Shown here: in pieces, positions 38,958 to 50,077 of the stretch
Position numbering within the stretch: the stretch's first letter is position 1
Layout: every line of letters starts with the position of its first letter
Assembly: GCA_016861025.1 (NCBI GenBank)
Contig: BOKO01000002.1
Coordinates: 124,001 to 188,000, forward strand
DNA length: 64,000 nucleotides
Source of the DNA: Chloroflexota bacterium
GTDB lineage: Bacteria > Chloroflexota > Anaerolineae > Caldilineales > Caldilineaceae
Reading direction: 5' to 3'
Notes under the pieces: generated by a model
The model's input: the letters and a program-made list of their open reading frames with translations, nothing else
The model's database searches: none
Told to the model about the DNA's origin: nothing
Program-made: the position numbers and the translations under genes

Positions 38958-41900
38958 TCAGGGGCGATCTTCTCCGCTCACGTCCCCCATCCCAGAAGGC
39001 GCCAATCGCACGGCAACGGGAGCAGGCGCAGCCGCAGCGACGCCGAACGATGGCGCCGGATCAAGGATGTAGCCCGGCAGTGTGTACGAAGATGGCGGCA
39101 GATACGGCAGCGGATCGCGAAAGCCGCCCCAGCCATCGCCGCGAGTGTAAGGGTTGATGCGAATGGCGAAATGGAGGTGAGGGCCGGTGCTGGCGCCGGT
39201 GTTGCCAGATCGCCCGATCGTCTGTCCGCGCGCCACCTTCTGACCGGCGGCGACATCGAAGCTCGACAGATGGGCGTAGATCGATTCTCCCCAGGCGTGG
39301 CCGATCAGCAGATAGTAGCCGAAACCGCCCGCCTCAAAATCGGCGCGCAGCACAACGCCATCGTCCACCGCCTGCAACGAAACGCCGACCGGCGTGGAAA
39401 AGTCAACGCCATTGTGTCCAAGCAGCGGGACGCCATCATAGCTGTAGCGCGCATAAAAGGCGCTGTTCTCACCCCATAGCTGACCAATGCCGTAGCGCCC
39501 GTCAAAGGGAGGATGCAAATAGACGCCCCCCACCGGATCGGGAATGATGGTTCCCGGCAACACAGGCGCGCGCACCAGCAGCTCGCCGACGCCGGGCACA
39601 GCCGCCGCCACCCAGCCGCGCACCTCGACGCCAGGTGGGGTCACGATGCCGCCGCCGCGCCACCAGGTCAGACCGTCGGCGGGGCGCGGCCCATCGAGCA
39701 GCACGATGTTTGTGGCAGGACGCAATGCACCCTGCACATCGGTGGGCGGTTTATTGACATTGCCAGGGGTGCGACGAACATTTACAAAATCCGTCGTCTG
39801 AACCAGATCGCCGATGCGGAAACCGATTGGCGGCAACGGCGCACCGATTTTCTGCAGCAATACTTCGCCGTCGCCGGTGGCTTCAGCCATCCAGCCGGAG
39901 AAGATGCGCCCATCCTGCGCTACAATCTGCACCTGCCACCAGAGCAAACCATCTTGTTCGACAGGCCCCGCCACAATTGAACCCTCGATCGCAGGCGCAA
40001 TGTCAGCGACAATGTCCTCAGCTCCCTTGCCGACAAACCCTGGCGAGCGTCGCAAACGCACGATGGTCGTCGTGCGGAAGCGGTCGCCAGCAGCAAAGGC
40101 GTATTGCTGACCTGGCGGCAGCTCGATGGCGGGCGGCTTTGGCGGCTCTGGCGGCACAAGCTCTAGCAGAGGCCCACCCGTGGGCAGCGCCTGCGCCATC
40201 CAGCCATCGACGCGGCCCAGATCGGGCAATTCGCCGCGCACGCGCCACCACGTCATGTTGTCAGCCGACCTTGGGCCGTCAACCAGCTGCAAGGTTGCAC
40301 CGGCTGGGACAAGCGCAATGGTGTCATTGGCGGGCTTATTGGCGACGCCTGGGGTGCGCCGCATCCGTACGAGCGTCGTCGTCCGCACCTCAGCACCCGG
40401 CGCAAACGCCGGCGCCGTCGTTGCGCCCGGCGCTTCGACTTCGGCCTGCGGAACCGGCAAGTAGCCTTCCAACAAGACCACGCCGCCCTGAGTGTACTGT
40501 GCGAGCCAGCCGTCGGTTGGGACGCCATTCACCTGTGCGCGCACCGCCCAGAAAGGCACGCCGGTCGCCATCACGAAGATCGGATCAAGGATGGTCACAA
40601 CGGCGTCGCGCGGTAGCTGGCTGATCACTGGGCCCGCCGGGTGGCTGCGGAAGTTGACCACCTCCAACGTGCGCGCCATGTCGCCCTGCTGGAAGGCAGC
40701 AGGGCGCAGCGAGCCAAATGATTCCAGCGTCAGCAACTCAACGCCATCGAGCGTGTACTGCGCCAGCCAGCCATTGCGCACCTGCCCATTAAAGAGCAGA
40801 CGCACCGACCAGAAGGGCAACCCACCGCTCATCACATAGGGAACGCTGCGCACGGTTGCCTGCGTCCCAGGCGGAGCCACGCCGATGATCTGGCCGGCCG
40901 GCGCGGCGCGCAGGTTGACTGCGGTCAGTGTGCGCACCACGTCGCCAACCTTGTAGTGAGCAGGTTTGGGCGGCGGTTGTTTCCAGCGATAGTCATTGGC
41001 AAGCGCCATGCGAAAATCTTCGATGACGCCATTCTTGCCCTCGATGTACCATTGGTCGTATCGTTGCCAGCGATAGAGCAGCAGGGAGCGAATTTGCTGT
41101 GCGCCTGGCTGCTGATTCCAGCGGTTGATCTCGGCGTAGGCGGCGCGCACCCAGCCGTTGTTGGCGTCGAGCCAGGGAATGTCCTGATCAGTCTCGGTGA
41201 TGAAGACTGGCAGCGTGCGCATGGGGGCGGGGATCGCCTCCATGAAGTTGCGATATGCCTGAAAGTTGTAATAACGGTTCTGGAAAGGCGGATTCATCGT
41301 GGAGCGGTCGGTGATCAGCGCCGGATCGCTGCCGTGAGTGTAGGTGTGCAGCGCAATGCCGTCGAGCCCATCCGGCCCCAACCCGTTGAGAATATCGGTG
41401 AAGTAGACGATCCAATCGCCGGTCGGGTTGGATGGATAGGTCAGTTCGGCGTTCCAGGGCGCCACAGCACCGATCACGACCAGATCGTCGCTGTGACCGG
41501 GTAGGGAGCGAATGGCGTCGCGACACAACCGGAAACAGCGCACATAGTCGGCCGGCAGAATCGGTTGGCGACCGCTGCGCATAGCGGAGCGCAGCACGCC
41601 GGCTGGTGCGATTTCTTCCGGCGAAAGCGCGCTGAAACGCGTTGCGCTGCTACGACCAAAAGGGTCTTGCGTCGGGCCGATGGCGCGTTCGGGCGCGACA
41701 GACTCTCTATCTTCAGCAGCAGATGAGGCGGCGGACAACGGAGAAACCGCGCGCAACGGGCTGAGCTCGGGCCACTCCTGGCTGTGATTCATTTCGTTGC
41801 CGATGATCCAGATGCGGCAGCCAGGGCTGGCGGCGACGAAGTTTGCCACGCGGCGTGCAAATTCGGCGTAGCGGCTGGGCGGGGGAATGGTTCCGACGCT

Positions 41901-42107
41901 GCCGTAACCGTTGTTGATGCGCACCATGACGCCGAAATCCTGATCGCTGTAAGGGCGATAATCGGCGCCGCTCAGGTTGTTGGGATCGCTGCCAACCTCT
42001 TCGGTGAAGAGGATCCAGCCGCGGCGACCGGCCTGCGCCATGATCCACTCACCGCCGGGGTCGTGCAAGCCAAAGATGAAGGGCGAATCAAACATCGGTC
42101 TTGGCAT
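38958..42107 (-). CDS. GH-A-like barrel protein with SH3b repeats and M23 peptidase
   Basis: 1,049 residues from the ATG at 42107, chosen because MPRPMFDSPFIFG mirrors the start of its downstream paralogue (MPRPLFDSPYIFG). About 1-385: GH-A-like barrel with Glu105 (IIGNEMN) and Glu305 (FITETD). About 390-850: five bacterial SH3 domains (RTLTAVNLR, RTLEVVNFR, RTTTLVRMR, RTTTIVRLR, QTTDFVNVR). About 870-1000: M23/LytM metallo-endopeptidase with His898/Asp902 (HNGVDF) and His977-Leu-His979. All zinc and catalytic residues are present, so it should be active. No signal peptide. Starts 45 bp after livF and ends 24 bp before its paralogue. Confidence 0.87.
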   Translation of the reverse strand: MPRPMFDSPFIFGLHDPGGEWIMAQAGRRGWILFTEEVGSDPNNLSGADYRPYSDQDFGVMVRINNGYGSVGTIPPPSRYAEFARRVANFVAASPGCRIWIIGNEMNHSQEWPELSPLRAVSPLSAASSAAEDRESVAPERAIGPTQDPFGRSSATRFSALSPEEIAPAGVLRSAMRSGRQPILPADYVRCFRLCRDAIRSLPGHSDDLVVIGAVAPWNAELTYPSNPTGDWIVYFTDILNGLGPDGLDGIALHTYTHGSDPALITDRSTMNPPFQNRYYNFQAYRNFMEAIPAPMRTLPVFITETDQDIPWLDANNGWVRAAYAEINRWNQQPGAQQIRSLLLYRWQRYDQWYIEGKNGVIEDFRMALANDYRWKQPPPKPAHYKVGDVVRTLTAVNLRAAPAGQIIGVAPPGTQATVRSVPYVMSGGLPFWSVRLLFNGQVRNGWLAQYTLDGVELLTLESFGSLRPAAFQQGDMARTLEVVNFRSHPAGPVISQLPRDAVVTILDPIFVMATGVPFWAVRAQVNGVPTDGWLAQYTQGGVVLLEGYLPVPQAEVEAPGATTAPAFAPGAEVRTTTLVRMRRTPGVANKPANDTIALVPAGATLQLVDGPRSADNMTWWRVRGELPDLGRVDGWMAQALPTGGPLLELVPPEPPKPPAIELPPGQQYAFAAGDRFRTTTIVRLRRSPGFVGKGAEDIVADIAPAIEGSIVAGPVEQDGLLWWQVQIVAQDGRIFSGWMAEATGDGEVLLQKIGAPLPPIGFRIGDLVQTTDFVNVRRTPGNVNKPPTDVQGALRPATNIVLLDGPRPADGLTWWRGGGIVTPPGVEVRGWVAAAVPGVGELLVRAPVLPGTIIPDPVGGVYLHPPFDGRYGIGQLWGENSAFYARYSYDGVPLLGHNGVDFSTPVGVSLQAVDDGVVLRADFEAGGFGYYLLIGHAWGESIYAHLSSFDVAAGQKVARGQTIGRSGNTGASTGPHLHFAIRINPYTRGDGWGGFRDPLPYLPPSSYTLPGYILDPAPSFGVAAAAPAPVAVRLAPSGMGDVSGEDRP

Positions 42108-42152
42108 AACTTTCTTCCCTCGGTGTGACGCCTTGCATGGCAAGGGGCATGG

Positions 42153-42859
<707 letters not shown>

Positions 42860-42880
42860 GTGCACTCTCCTTGCATAGTT

Positions 42881-43666
42881 TCAGGCGGGCGCATGAACAT
42901 CGATGACGCCTGCTCCCAAATACGCCTCGATCACGCTGGGATCAGTGCGCACCTGCTCCGGGCGACCTTCGGCAATCTTCTTGCCATAGTCGAGCACGGT
43001 CACACGATCGGAGATCGACATGACGACCTTCATATCATGTTCGATCAACAAGATCGTAATGCCTAATTCGTCGCGCAGACGATTGATCAGATGCAGCATT
43101 GCGTCCGTCTCGCGCGGGTTCATGCCAGCCGCTGGCTCGTCGAGCAGCAGCAGCTTGGGATCGCTGCCCAACGCACGCGCTACTTCCAATAAACGCTGAT
43201 CGCCATAGGGCAGGTTCTTGGCGATCATGTCGCCCTTGCCGGCAAGCCCGACAAAAGCCAGCAACTCACGTGCTTTCTGCTCGGCTTTCTTTTCCTCACG
43301 ACGTGTAGCCGGCGTCTGGAAAATTGCGCCGAGCGGCGTCGAACGCAAGCGCACATGTTGGCCCACAAGCACATTTTCGATGGCGGTCATGCTGCCAAAG
43401 AGCCGGATGTTCTGGTAGGTGCGCGCCATACCGCGTGCGATGATCTGGTCGGGACGCAGCCCAACAATTGATTGGCCGTCGAATACGATGTCCCCGCCTT
43501 CAGGTCGATATAGCCCGGTGAGGCAGTTGAAAAAGGTGGTCTTGCCGGCGCCATTGGGACCGATCAGGCTGGCAATCATGCGCTCTTCTACAACCAGATC
43601 GACGCTGTTGACCGCCACCAAACCGCCAAAGACTTTCGTGACCTGGCGCGCCTCAATCATTGCCAT
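42881..43666 (-). CDS. livG: Branched-chain amino acid ABC transporter ATPase LivG
   Basis: Second ATPase of the Liv importer, 262 residues. Walker A GPNGAGKTT, Walker B LLLLDEPAAGMNP, and the LivG insertion with YQNIRLFGSMT. The frame opens further upstream, but the ATG at 43666 has GGGAGG 7 nt before it and directly follows the livM stop, so it is taken as the start. An ATG two codons later is also possible. Confidence 0.95.
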   Translation of the reverse strand: MAMIEARQVTKVFGGLVAVNSVDLVVEERMIASLIGPNGAGKTTFFNCLTGLYRPEGGDIVFDGQSIVGLRPDQIIARGMARTYQNIRLFGSMTAIENVLVGQHVRLRSTPLGAIFQTPATRREEKKAEQKARELLAFVGLAGKGDMIAKNLPYGDQRLLEVARALGSDPKLLLLDEPAAGMNPRETDAMLHLINRLRDELGITILLIEHDMKVVMSISDRVTVLDYGKKIAEGRPEQVRTDPSVIEAYLGAGVIDVHAPA

Positions 43667-43667
43667 C

Positions 43668-45416
43668 TTACTGCCTCCCTGCCTTTTGCGTAGCAGTCGG
43701 TTCCGCCGTCGCAAGTTGCTCCAGCGCCGAAGGTGCATCGACGCCGGCAATCGGCTCAGCGTCTTCGTGCAGCTCGCGCCGCCGTCGCGTCGATGGCACA
43801 AGACCTTCCGGGCGCACGATCATCATCAACACCAGCAAGGCGGCGAAGGTGACGATGCGATACTCATCAACGCCGCGCAGCACTTCCGGCAACCCTTTGA
43901 GCGCCAGCGCGCCGATGACGACGCCGGGAATGCTGCCCATGCCGCCGACAATCACCAACGACAACGCATCGATCGAAACAAAAAGCGAAAAGTTTTCCGG
44001 AAAGATGTTGACCTGACGCGCGGCATAGAGTTGCCCGGCAAGACCGGCGAAAAGCGCGCCGATGGCAAAGGCGAGCAACTTGGTGCGCACCAAATTGACG
44101 CCGGTCGCCTGCGCCACATCTTCATCCTCGCGCATGGCGATCCAGGCGCGGCCAAGCCGCGAACCATCGAGCCGATACGCCGCAAACGCAACGATGCCGG
44201 CGCCAATCAGCGCCAGAATAAAAATCTCGCGCGGGGAGCCAAAGTTGATGCCAAAGAGATAGGGCGGCGCAATGTTGAGCAGACCACGCGGCCCGTTGGT
44301 CAGGTCAGACAGGTTGAGCATGAAGAGGCGGATGATCTCGCCAAAGCCCAACGTCACGATCGCCAGATAGTCGCCGCGCAGCCGCAACACTGGGATGCCC
44401 AGCAACACGCCGCCGATCCCGGCTGCCACCATTGTGATCGGGATCGCCATCCAATAGCTGACCAGCGGCTGGTTGTAAGGAAGGCCGAGGCTCTGGAGCT
44501 GGGCAGTCACCCATGGCGACGAGAAAGGCGCAGCCAGGAACGCATAGACATAGGCGCCGATGGCAAAAAAGGCCACGTAGCCCAGGTCAAGCAGGCCGGC
44601 GAACCCCACGACGATGTTGAGACCAAGTCCGATCATCACGAAGATGAAAACGATGCCCATCACCGAGTTCTGGAACTGATCGAGCGTGAAGGGCAAATAG
44701 GCAATGGCAAGGAAAAACAGCAATCCAAAGACGCGTTGCTCTGCACCCGGTCGAGCCGCACGCAATGCAAAGATGCCGCTGCCGATCGTCACCATTGTAG
44801 CCAGGAGGCGGATCGTACCCCTGTTGTTGCCGCCGAACGTCACGCCCGGCATTCCAAGCCAGATCACAAACGCCAACAAAACAAACGGCAGGATCAATGG
44901 AACCCAACGCAGCCAGGGGATGCGTGGAAAGCTGCGCTGGCGAATCGAGCGTTCGATGAGCACCAGCAGAGCGCCCACGATGCCCGACGCCGTCAGGAAG
45001 AGCGTCTGCCGCAGCCAACCCAATGCGGGAATTCCCTCAGTGGCGATCACGCCGGGCATCACGCCGTAGAGCGCAGCCATGTTCTGTGGCACAATCTTGT
45101 CGAAGATCGGCTGCAAGCGCACACCGTCCGCCAGCAAACCGGTGAAAAAGGCGATCAACGTTGCTGTGAGAGCGCCGGCAAAGAGACCGGCCATCGTCCC
45201 GGCGGTGAAGAGTGGCGCCGGCGCCCTGGCGGAAACATCCTGTTTGCTGACGCCGCCGCGCAGCGAAATCCAAAAGAGCAACGCCATCGCCACTGCGAGC
45301 ACCGGCATGGCAGCGTCGCCAATGCGCGTGGGCAGCCCGACCAGGATCAGATAGGTGAGAATTCCGAATGAAATCGCGCCGATGCGCAGACCGCGTTGAA
45401 TAGATCGAGTGAGCAT
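43668..45416 (-). CDS. livM: Branched-chain amino acid ABC permease LivM, extended
   Basis: Permease subunit with the LivM signature GDYLAIVTLGFGEIIRLF and RAWIAMREDEDVAQATGVN. At 582 residues it is about 200 longer than usual: the N-terminal 235 or so residues add five or six hydrophobic segments not found in typical LivM, and the C-terminus has a 45-residue tail. Whether the extra helices help select substrate is unknown. Starts 4 nt after livH and ends 1 nt before livG, so tight translational coupling. Confidence 0.92.
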   Translation of the reverse strand: MLTRSIQRGLRIGAISFGILTYLILVGLPTRIGDAAMPVLAVAMALLFWISLRGGVSKQDVSARAPAPLFTAGTMAGLFAGALTATLIAFFTGLLADGVRLQPIFDKIVPQNMAALYGVMPGVIATEGIPALGWLRQTLFLTASGIVGALLVLIERSIRQRSFPRIPWLRWVPLILPFVLLAFVIWLGMPGVTFGGNNRGTIRLLATMVTIGSGIFALRAARPGAEQRVFGLLFFLAIAYLPFTLDQFQNSVMGIVFIFVMIGLGLNIVVGFAGLLDLGYVAFFAIGAYVYAFLAAPFSSPWVTAQLQSLGLPYNQPLVSYWMAIPITMVAAGIGGVLLGIPVLRLRGDYLAIVTLGFGEIIRLFMLNLSDLTNGPRGLLNIAPPYLFGINFGSPREIFILALIGAGIVAFAAYRLDGSRLGRAWIAMREDEDVAQATGVNLVRTKLLAFAIGALFAGLAGQLYAARQVNIFPENFSLFVSIDALSLVIVGGMGSIPGVVIGALALKGLPEVLRGVDEYRIVTFAALLVLMMIVRPEGLVPSTRRRRELHEDAEPIAGVDAPSALEQLATAEPTATQKAGRQ

Positions 45417-45420
45417 TGCG

Positions 45421-46494
45421 TCACGCCTTCTTTTCGCTCAAGACTTCGCCGAGCAGACCAGAGGGGCGGAAGATCAGGATCAGCACAAGGACGGAAAAGG
45501 AGATAATGTCCTTGTATTCGGTTGGGATGCCCAGCGCACTGGGGCCAATTGCTTCGATCAACCCCAACAGCAGCGCACCCATCATCGCACCGGGGATATT
45601 GCCGATGCCGCCGAGCACGGCGGCCGTGAACGCTTTGAGGCCAAGAATGAATCCGCTGTTGAATTTGACAATCGTATTGTGGAAACCGAGCATCACGCCA
45701 GCGGCGCCCGCCAACGCCGACCCCAAAATAAAGGTGAAGACAATCACCTGGTTGACGTCGATGCCCATCAACGCCGCCGTGCCCTTGTCTTCGGCGACGG
45801 CGCGCATCGCCTTGCCCAGCTTGCTGCGCTGCACAATCAAATAGAGCGCCAGCATCAGCAGGAGCGACGTTGCAAAGATGATCACGCCCGTATACGGCAC
45901 GAAGACATCACCAACGCGGAAGCCGCCAGCGATCAGCGCGGGTTTTTGATAAACGCGCGGACTCACGCCGAAAATCAGCAACACAGAGTATTGCAAAAAG
46001 AGTGAAGCGCCGATGGCGCTGATCAAAGGCACAAGCCGCGGCGCGCCGCGCAGCGGTCGATACGCCACCCGCTCAAGCGTGACGCCGGTCAAAACCGAGG
46101 CAAGCATCCCGGCCCCAACGATCAGGAGCAGCGCAAAAGCGACCAGCGCCGCAGAGCCTTCCAACCAACCGATCGCGGTGAAAAACTGAAGAGCAAAGAA
46201 ACCGGCAAACCCGCCGATCATCACAACTTCGCCGTGGGCGAAGTTGATCATCAACAAGATGCCATAGACCAATGTGTAGCCGAGCGCCACCAGCGCATAG
46301 ACTCCGCCCAGCACCAGGCCGTTGAGCGCCTGCGAAATCCAGAAGCTCGCCGGATAGTTTTCAGCCATCCCAACTGTATAGACGCGCCAGATGACCAGGA
46401 CAAGAATCAATACACCCAATGCACGCAGCACCCAGTGTGCAGCTGACTTGCGGCGTCGAGGAAGTGGAGTGGAAGAATAGGTTGTAACCGTCAC
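45421..46494 (-). CDS. livH: Branched-chain amino acid ABC permease LivH
   Basis: Permease of the Liv importer, 357 residues, about 60 more than typical because of a basic N-terminus and one extra helix. Typical core: LNGLVLGGVYALVALGYTLVYG, INFAHGEVVMIG and AVLGGIGNIPGAMMGALLLG. Pairs with LivM. It is separated from livK by 130 bp holding a strong hairpin. Confidence 0.93.
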   Translation of the reverse strand: MTVTTYSSTPLPRRRKSAAHWVLRALGVLILVLVIWRVYTVGMAENYPASFWISQALNGLVLGGVYALVALGYTLVYGILLMINFAHGEVVMIGGFAGFFALQFFTAIGWLEGSAALVAFALLLIVGAGMLASVLTGVTLERVAYRPLRGAPRLVPLISAIGASLFLQYSVLLIFGVSPRVYQKPALIAGGFRVGDVFVPYTGVIIFATSLLLMLALYLIVQRSKLGKAMRAVAEDKGTAALMGIDVNQVIVFTFILGSALAGAAGVMLGFHNTIVKFNSGFILGLKAFTAAVLGGIGNIPGAMMGALLLGLIEAIGPSALGIPTEYKDIISFSVLVLILIFRPSGLLGEVLSEKKA

Positions 46495-46543
46495 GATGGT
46501 TTTTTCGGCCTTCTTGACCTGAGTGATCGATTGTAGTGTTGGA

Positions 46544-46576
46544 GCCTTCCTGAAAGCGTTACGCTTCCAGGAAGGC
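46544..46576 (-). terminator. Hairpin between livK and livH
   Basis: GCCTTCCTG-A-AAGCG (46544-46558), TTA loop, CGCTT-C-CAGGAAGGC (46562-46576): a 14-bp stem with one A-C mismatch. It lies in the 130-bp gap after the binding-protein gene and would lower read-through or protect the livK message, so that the binding protein is made in excess over the permease. Confidence 0.7.
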
Positions 46577-46625
46577 CATCTGTCTATGCAGAGTGAGCTT
46601 TACAGGTTGAGCTATGCATCAAGCC

Positions 46626-47903
<1,278 letters not shown>

Positions 47904-48023
47904 GGTCACATCCTTCTTTTCTTATTCACGTGAGAAACCTTGAAACTACATCTTCCGGTTGCATCGCCGCCGACGCCTGGGAAGCGACGTCTGCGCAAAC
48001 AGACCGGCTGCAAATCGCAACAC

Positions 48024-48052
48024 ATTATAGGGATACATAAAGGGGTTGTCCA
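48024..48052 (-). promoter_or_regulatory. Promoter of the liv operon
   Basis: Minus strand TGGACA (48052-48047), 17 nt, TATAAT (48029-48024). Five of six and six of six matches. The transcript would start near 48017 and have a leader of about 115 nt before livK. The rest of 47904-48252 shows no gene and nothing else recognisable. Confidence 0.75.
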
Positions 48053-48252
48053 GTCGCGCAAAAGCGTGAAGGCGCATTACATACTGAGAGGAGACCGATA
48101 TTGATGACGAACGTACAGGTTTTGCCCCATGCTGGCGCGTGATGCAGCGACAGAAGCGCATCAAATTCAGGTGGCAATGGGCTTGCTGAAAAACGTTAGC
48201 GATGACGCCGGGTGGGGCATTCGGACGCTCTTTGGGAAAGATATTCCCCAGA

Positions 48253-48287
48253 ACGACAGGACGGAGCATGGCTCTCCGTCCTGTCGT
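48253..48287. terminator. Hairpin downstream of the M28 peptidase gene
   Basis: ACGACAGGACGGAG (48253-48266) and CTCCGTCCTGTCGT (48274-48287) form a perfect 14-bp stem with a 7-nt loop, 40 nt after the stop codon. There is no clear T-run. Probable end of the peptidase transcript. Confidence 0.7.
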
Positions 48288-48326
48288 GGCCTCTGGCGAA
48301 AGATCGATCACTCCATTTCGTTGCGG

Positions 48327-49823
48327 TTATTGAGCAACTGGCGCGTGGTCATCGTCAGGCAGTCTGAAGTTGCCCTTCCCACGTTGACCGTTGACCAACT
48401 CCGTATTCATAGCGTATTGAAGGACGGCGTAGCCAACGGCATCCGAGTTGACATCAAGCGCATAGAGGTTAATGTTGGCATAGTTGTCACACGCCTGATG
48501 ATAACAAGGATCATAGGCGATCCCGGCAACGCCGCCCCAGATAGCGGCCTCCTGTGCAGTCTTAATCCCTTCGGCGCCGGTGAATAGACCTCCCGAAGGA
48601 ATCCCCTGCGCAATAAACGGTCCATAGTCTGAACGACCAGAGAAGTCAGTGCCCTTGAACGGAATCCCGCGCTGTGTGTAGAATGTCTCAAAGACCTTCT
48701 CGATCTGCGCAGAGCCCGAGGGGCCGGGGCCAGCGCCGACGCCATCGGAATCGTCGCCATCATAGATGAAGAAGACATGGTTTGGTGAGCCGATCATGTC
48801 GAAATTCAGATAGAGTGTGATCTTGGAGAGTTCGTCTGCGGTTAAATTATTGACATAATATATCGATCCGACCAGCCCCGATTCTTCAGCGCCCCACCAT
48901 GCAAAACGCACCTTGTTGCGCGGCTTGACTTTCGCCATCTGCTTTGCCACTTCCAGAATGGCGGCGCTGCCGGAGCCGTTATCTTGAATGCCAGGGCCAG
49001 CATTGACCGAATCGAGATGTGCGCCAGCCATGATTACATTGTTGGGATCGCCATCACGGGATTCGGCAATCACGTTGTAGGTGGTGGCAATGCCGCGGAA
49101 AGTATCCGTCTTCAGGCGCAAGATAAGTCCTGGCGTGGCGGCCAGCGTTTGACCAACAGCCTGTGTCACCGAGGTGACGCCAATATTCAGCGTGAAGTCA
49201 TTGCCCAGCGTGCCGTTGATGACGCCAGCGATGTTGTTGTAGATGATCACGCCAGAAGCGCCGGCGTTGTACGCATTGGTTGCCTTAAGTGCAAAGGTGC
49301 AGGCGCCGCGACTTATAAGTGCAATGTTCCCGACGGGAAATCCGGCGAAATCCGTCGCCTCGCAGCCAGGGGTTGGATCCGCCGGCGGGGCTGGCAGCGC
49401 CGCCACTGCCGCCGTGACATCACCGCTGCCCGAATAGGACATAATGTTGTTAACGATCGGACCAATGGGCGGTGGCGCGACCTGTTCGAGGAGTGAGGGA
49501 GAGAGTGAGATAAAAGTTTGAAATTGGAAAGGCTGTACAGTCACGTTGTAACCGGCGGCCTGCATTTCGGCGACCACGTAATCGACCGAACGATCATAGC
49601 CGGGCGTCCCCGAGGTGCGGATGCCGTTGTTGGCGTCAGCAATTGCCTGAAACGCTGCCTGATGTTTGCGCACCCCCTCAACCGTGATACATTCAAGCAA
49701 CTTGGCATGGGTGTTGTTCACGCGGTTGGCGCAAGCCTGCGAGTTGGCGTTGGCTGTGCGCGTGAGCAAGAGCGCGAACGCAATGGCGACAATGGCGATG
49801 CCGCCCCATAGCACTTTCTTCAT
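48327..49823 (-). CDS. Secreted M28 zinc aminopeptidase with PA domain
   Basis: 498 residues. The ATG at 49823 has AAGGAGG upstream and opens a signal peptide (GGIAIVAIAFALLL). A protease-associated (PA) domain is inserted at about 120-250. The M28 catalytic domain follows with metal/catalytic residues in GAHLDS, QDNGSG, AEESG, FDMIG and the final His in YHQACD, all conserved. It should cleave N-terminal residues from extracellular peptides. It lies upstream of the liv genes, though with its own terminator, so the peptides it releases could feed amino acid uptake (inference). Confidence 0.92.
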   Translation of the reverse strand: MKKVLWGGIAIVAIAFALLLTRTANANSQACANRVNNTHAKLLECITVEGVRKHQAAFQAIADANNGIRTSGTPGYDRSVDYVVAEMQAAGYNVTVQPFQFQTFISLSPSLLEQVAPPPIGPIVNNIMSYSGSGDVTAAVAALPAPPADPTPGCEATDFAGFPVGNIALISRGACTFALKATNAYNAGASGVIIYNNIAGVINGTLGNDFTLNIGVTSVTQAVGQTLAATPGLILRLKTDTFRGIATTYNVIAESRDGDPNNVIMAGAHLDSVNAGPGIQDNGSGSAAILEVAKQMAKVKPRNKVRFAWWGAEESGLVGSIYYVNNLTADELSKITLYLNFDMIGSPNHVFFIYDGDDSDGVGAGPGPSGSAQIEKVFETFYTQRGIPFKGTDFSGRSDYGPFIAQGIPSGGLFTGAEGIKTAQEAAIWGGVAGIAYDPCYHQACDNYANINLYALDVNSDAVGYAVLQYAMNTELVNGQRGKGNFRLPDDDHAPVAQ

Positions 49824-50077
49824 GATTCCTCCTTGGTCAATCAAATCAACAGTAAAAAGAATGAAGACATGCTGGCCTCGACGACGCAAACGCCTTCCGA
49901 AGCTTCTGCACCAAGATTTATCTGTTATATCGATGTCGTCTGAGAGGGCCAGTTTATGGAAGCAATGTAAGGCTATTACAGATCGAGGTGTTTGTCAATA
50001 GCATTTTCCTGACAATTTTTGGCGTCAATCGCGCAGCCAGCATCTGGCAACATCATGATTCGGGCGGGCGCAGCATT

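Noticed and set aside
43419..45371. 650-codon open frame on the plus strand opposite livM
   Set aside because: It lies fully antisense to a clear LivM, has low-complexity polar composition and no ribosome site; it is a codon-bias shadow, common in GC-rich genes.
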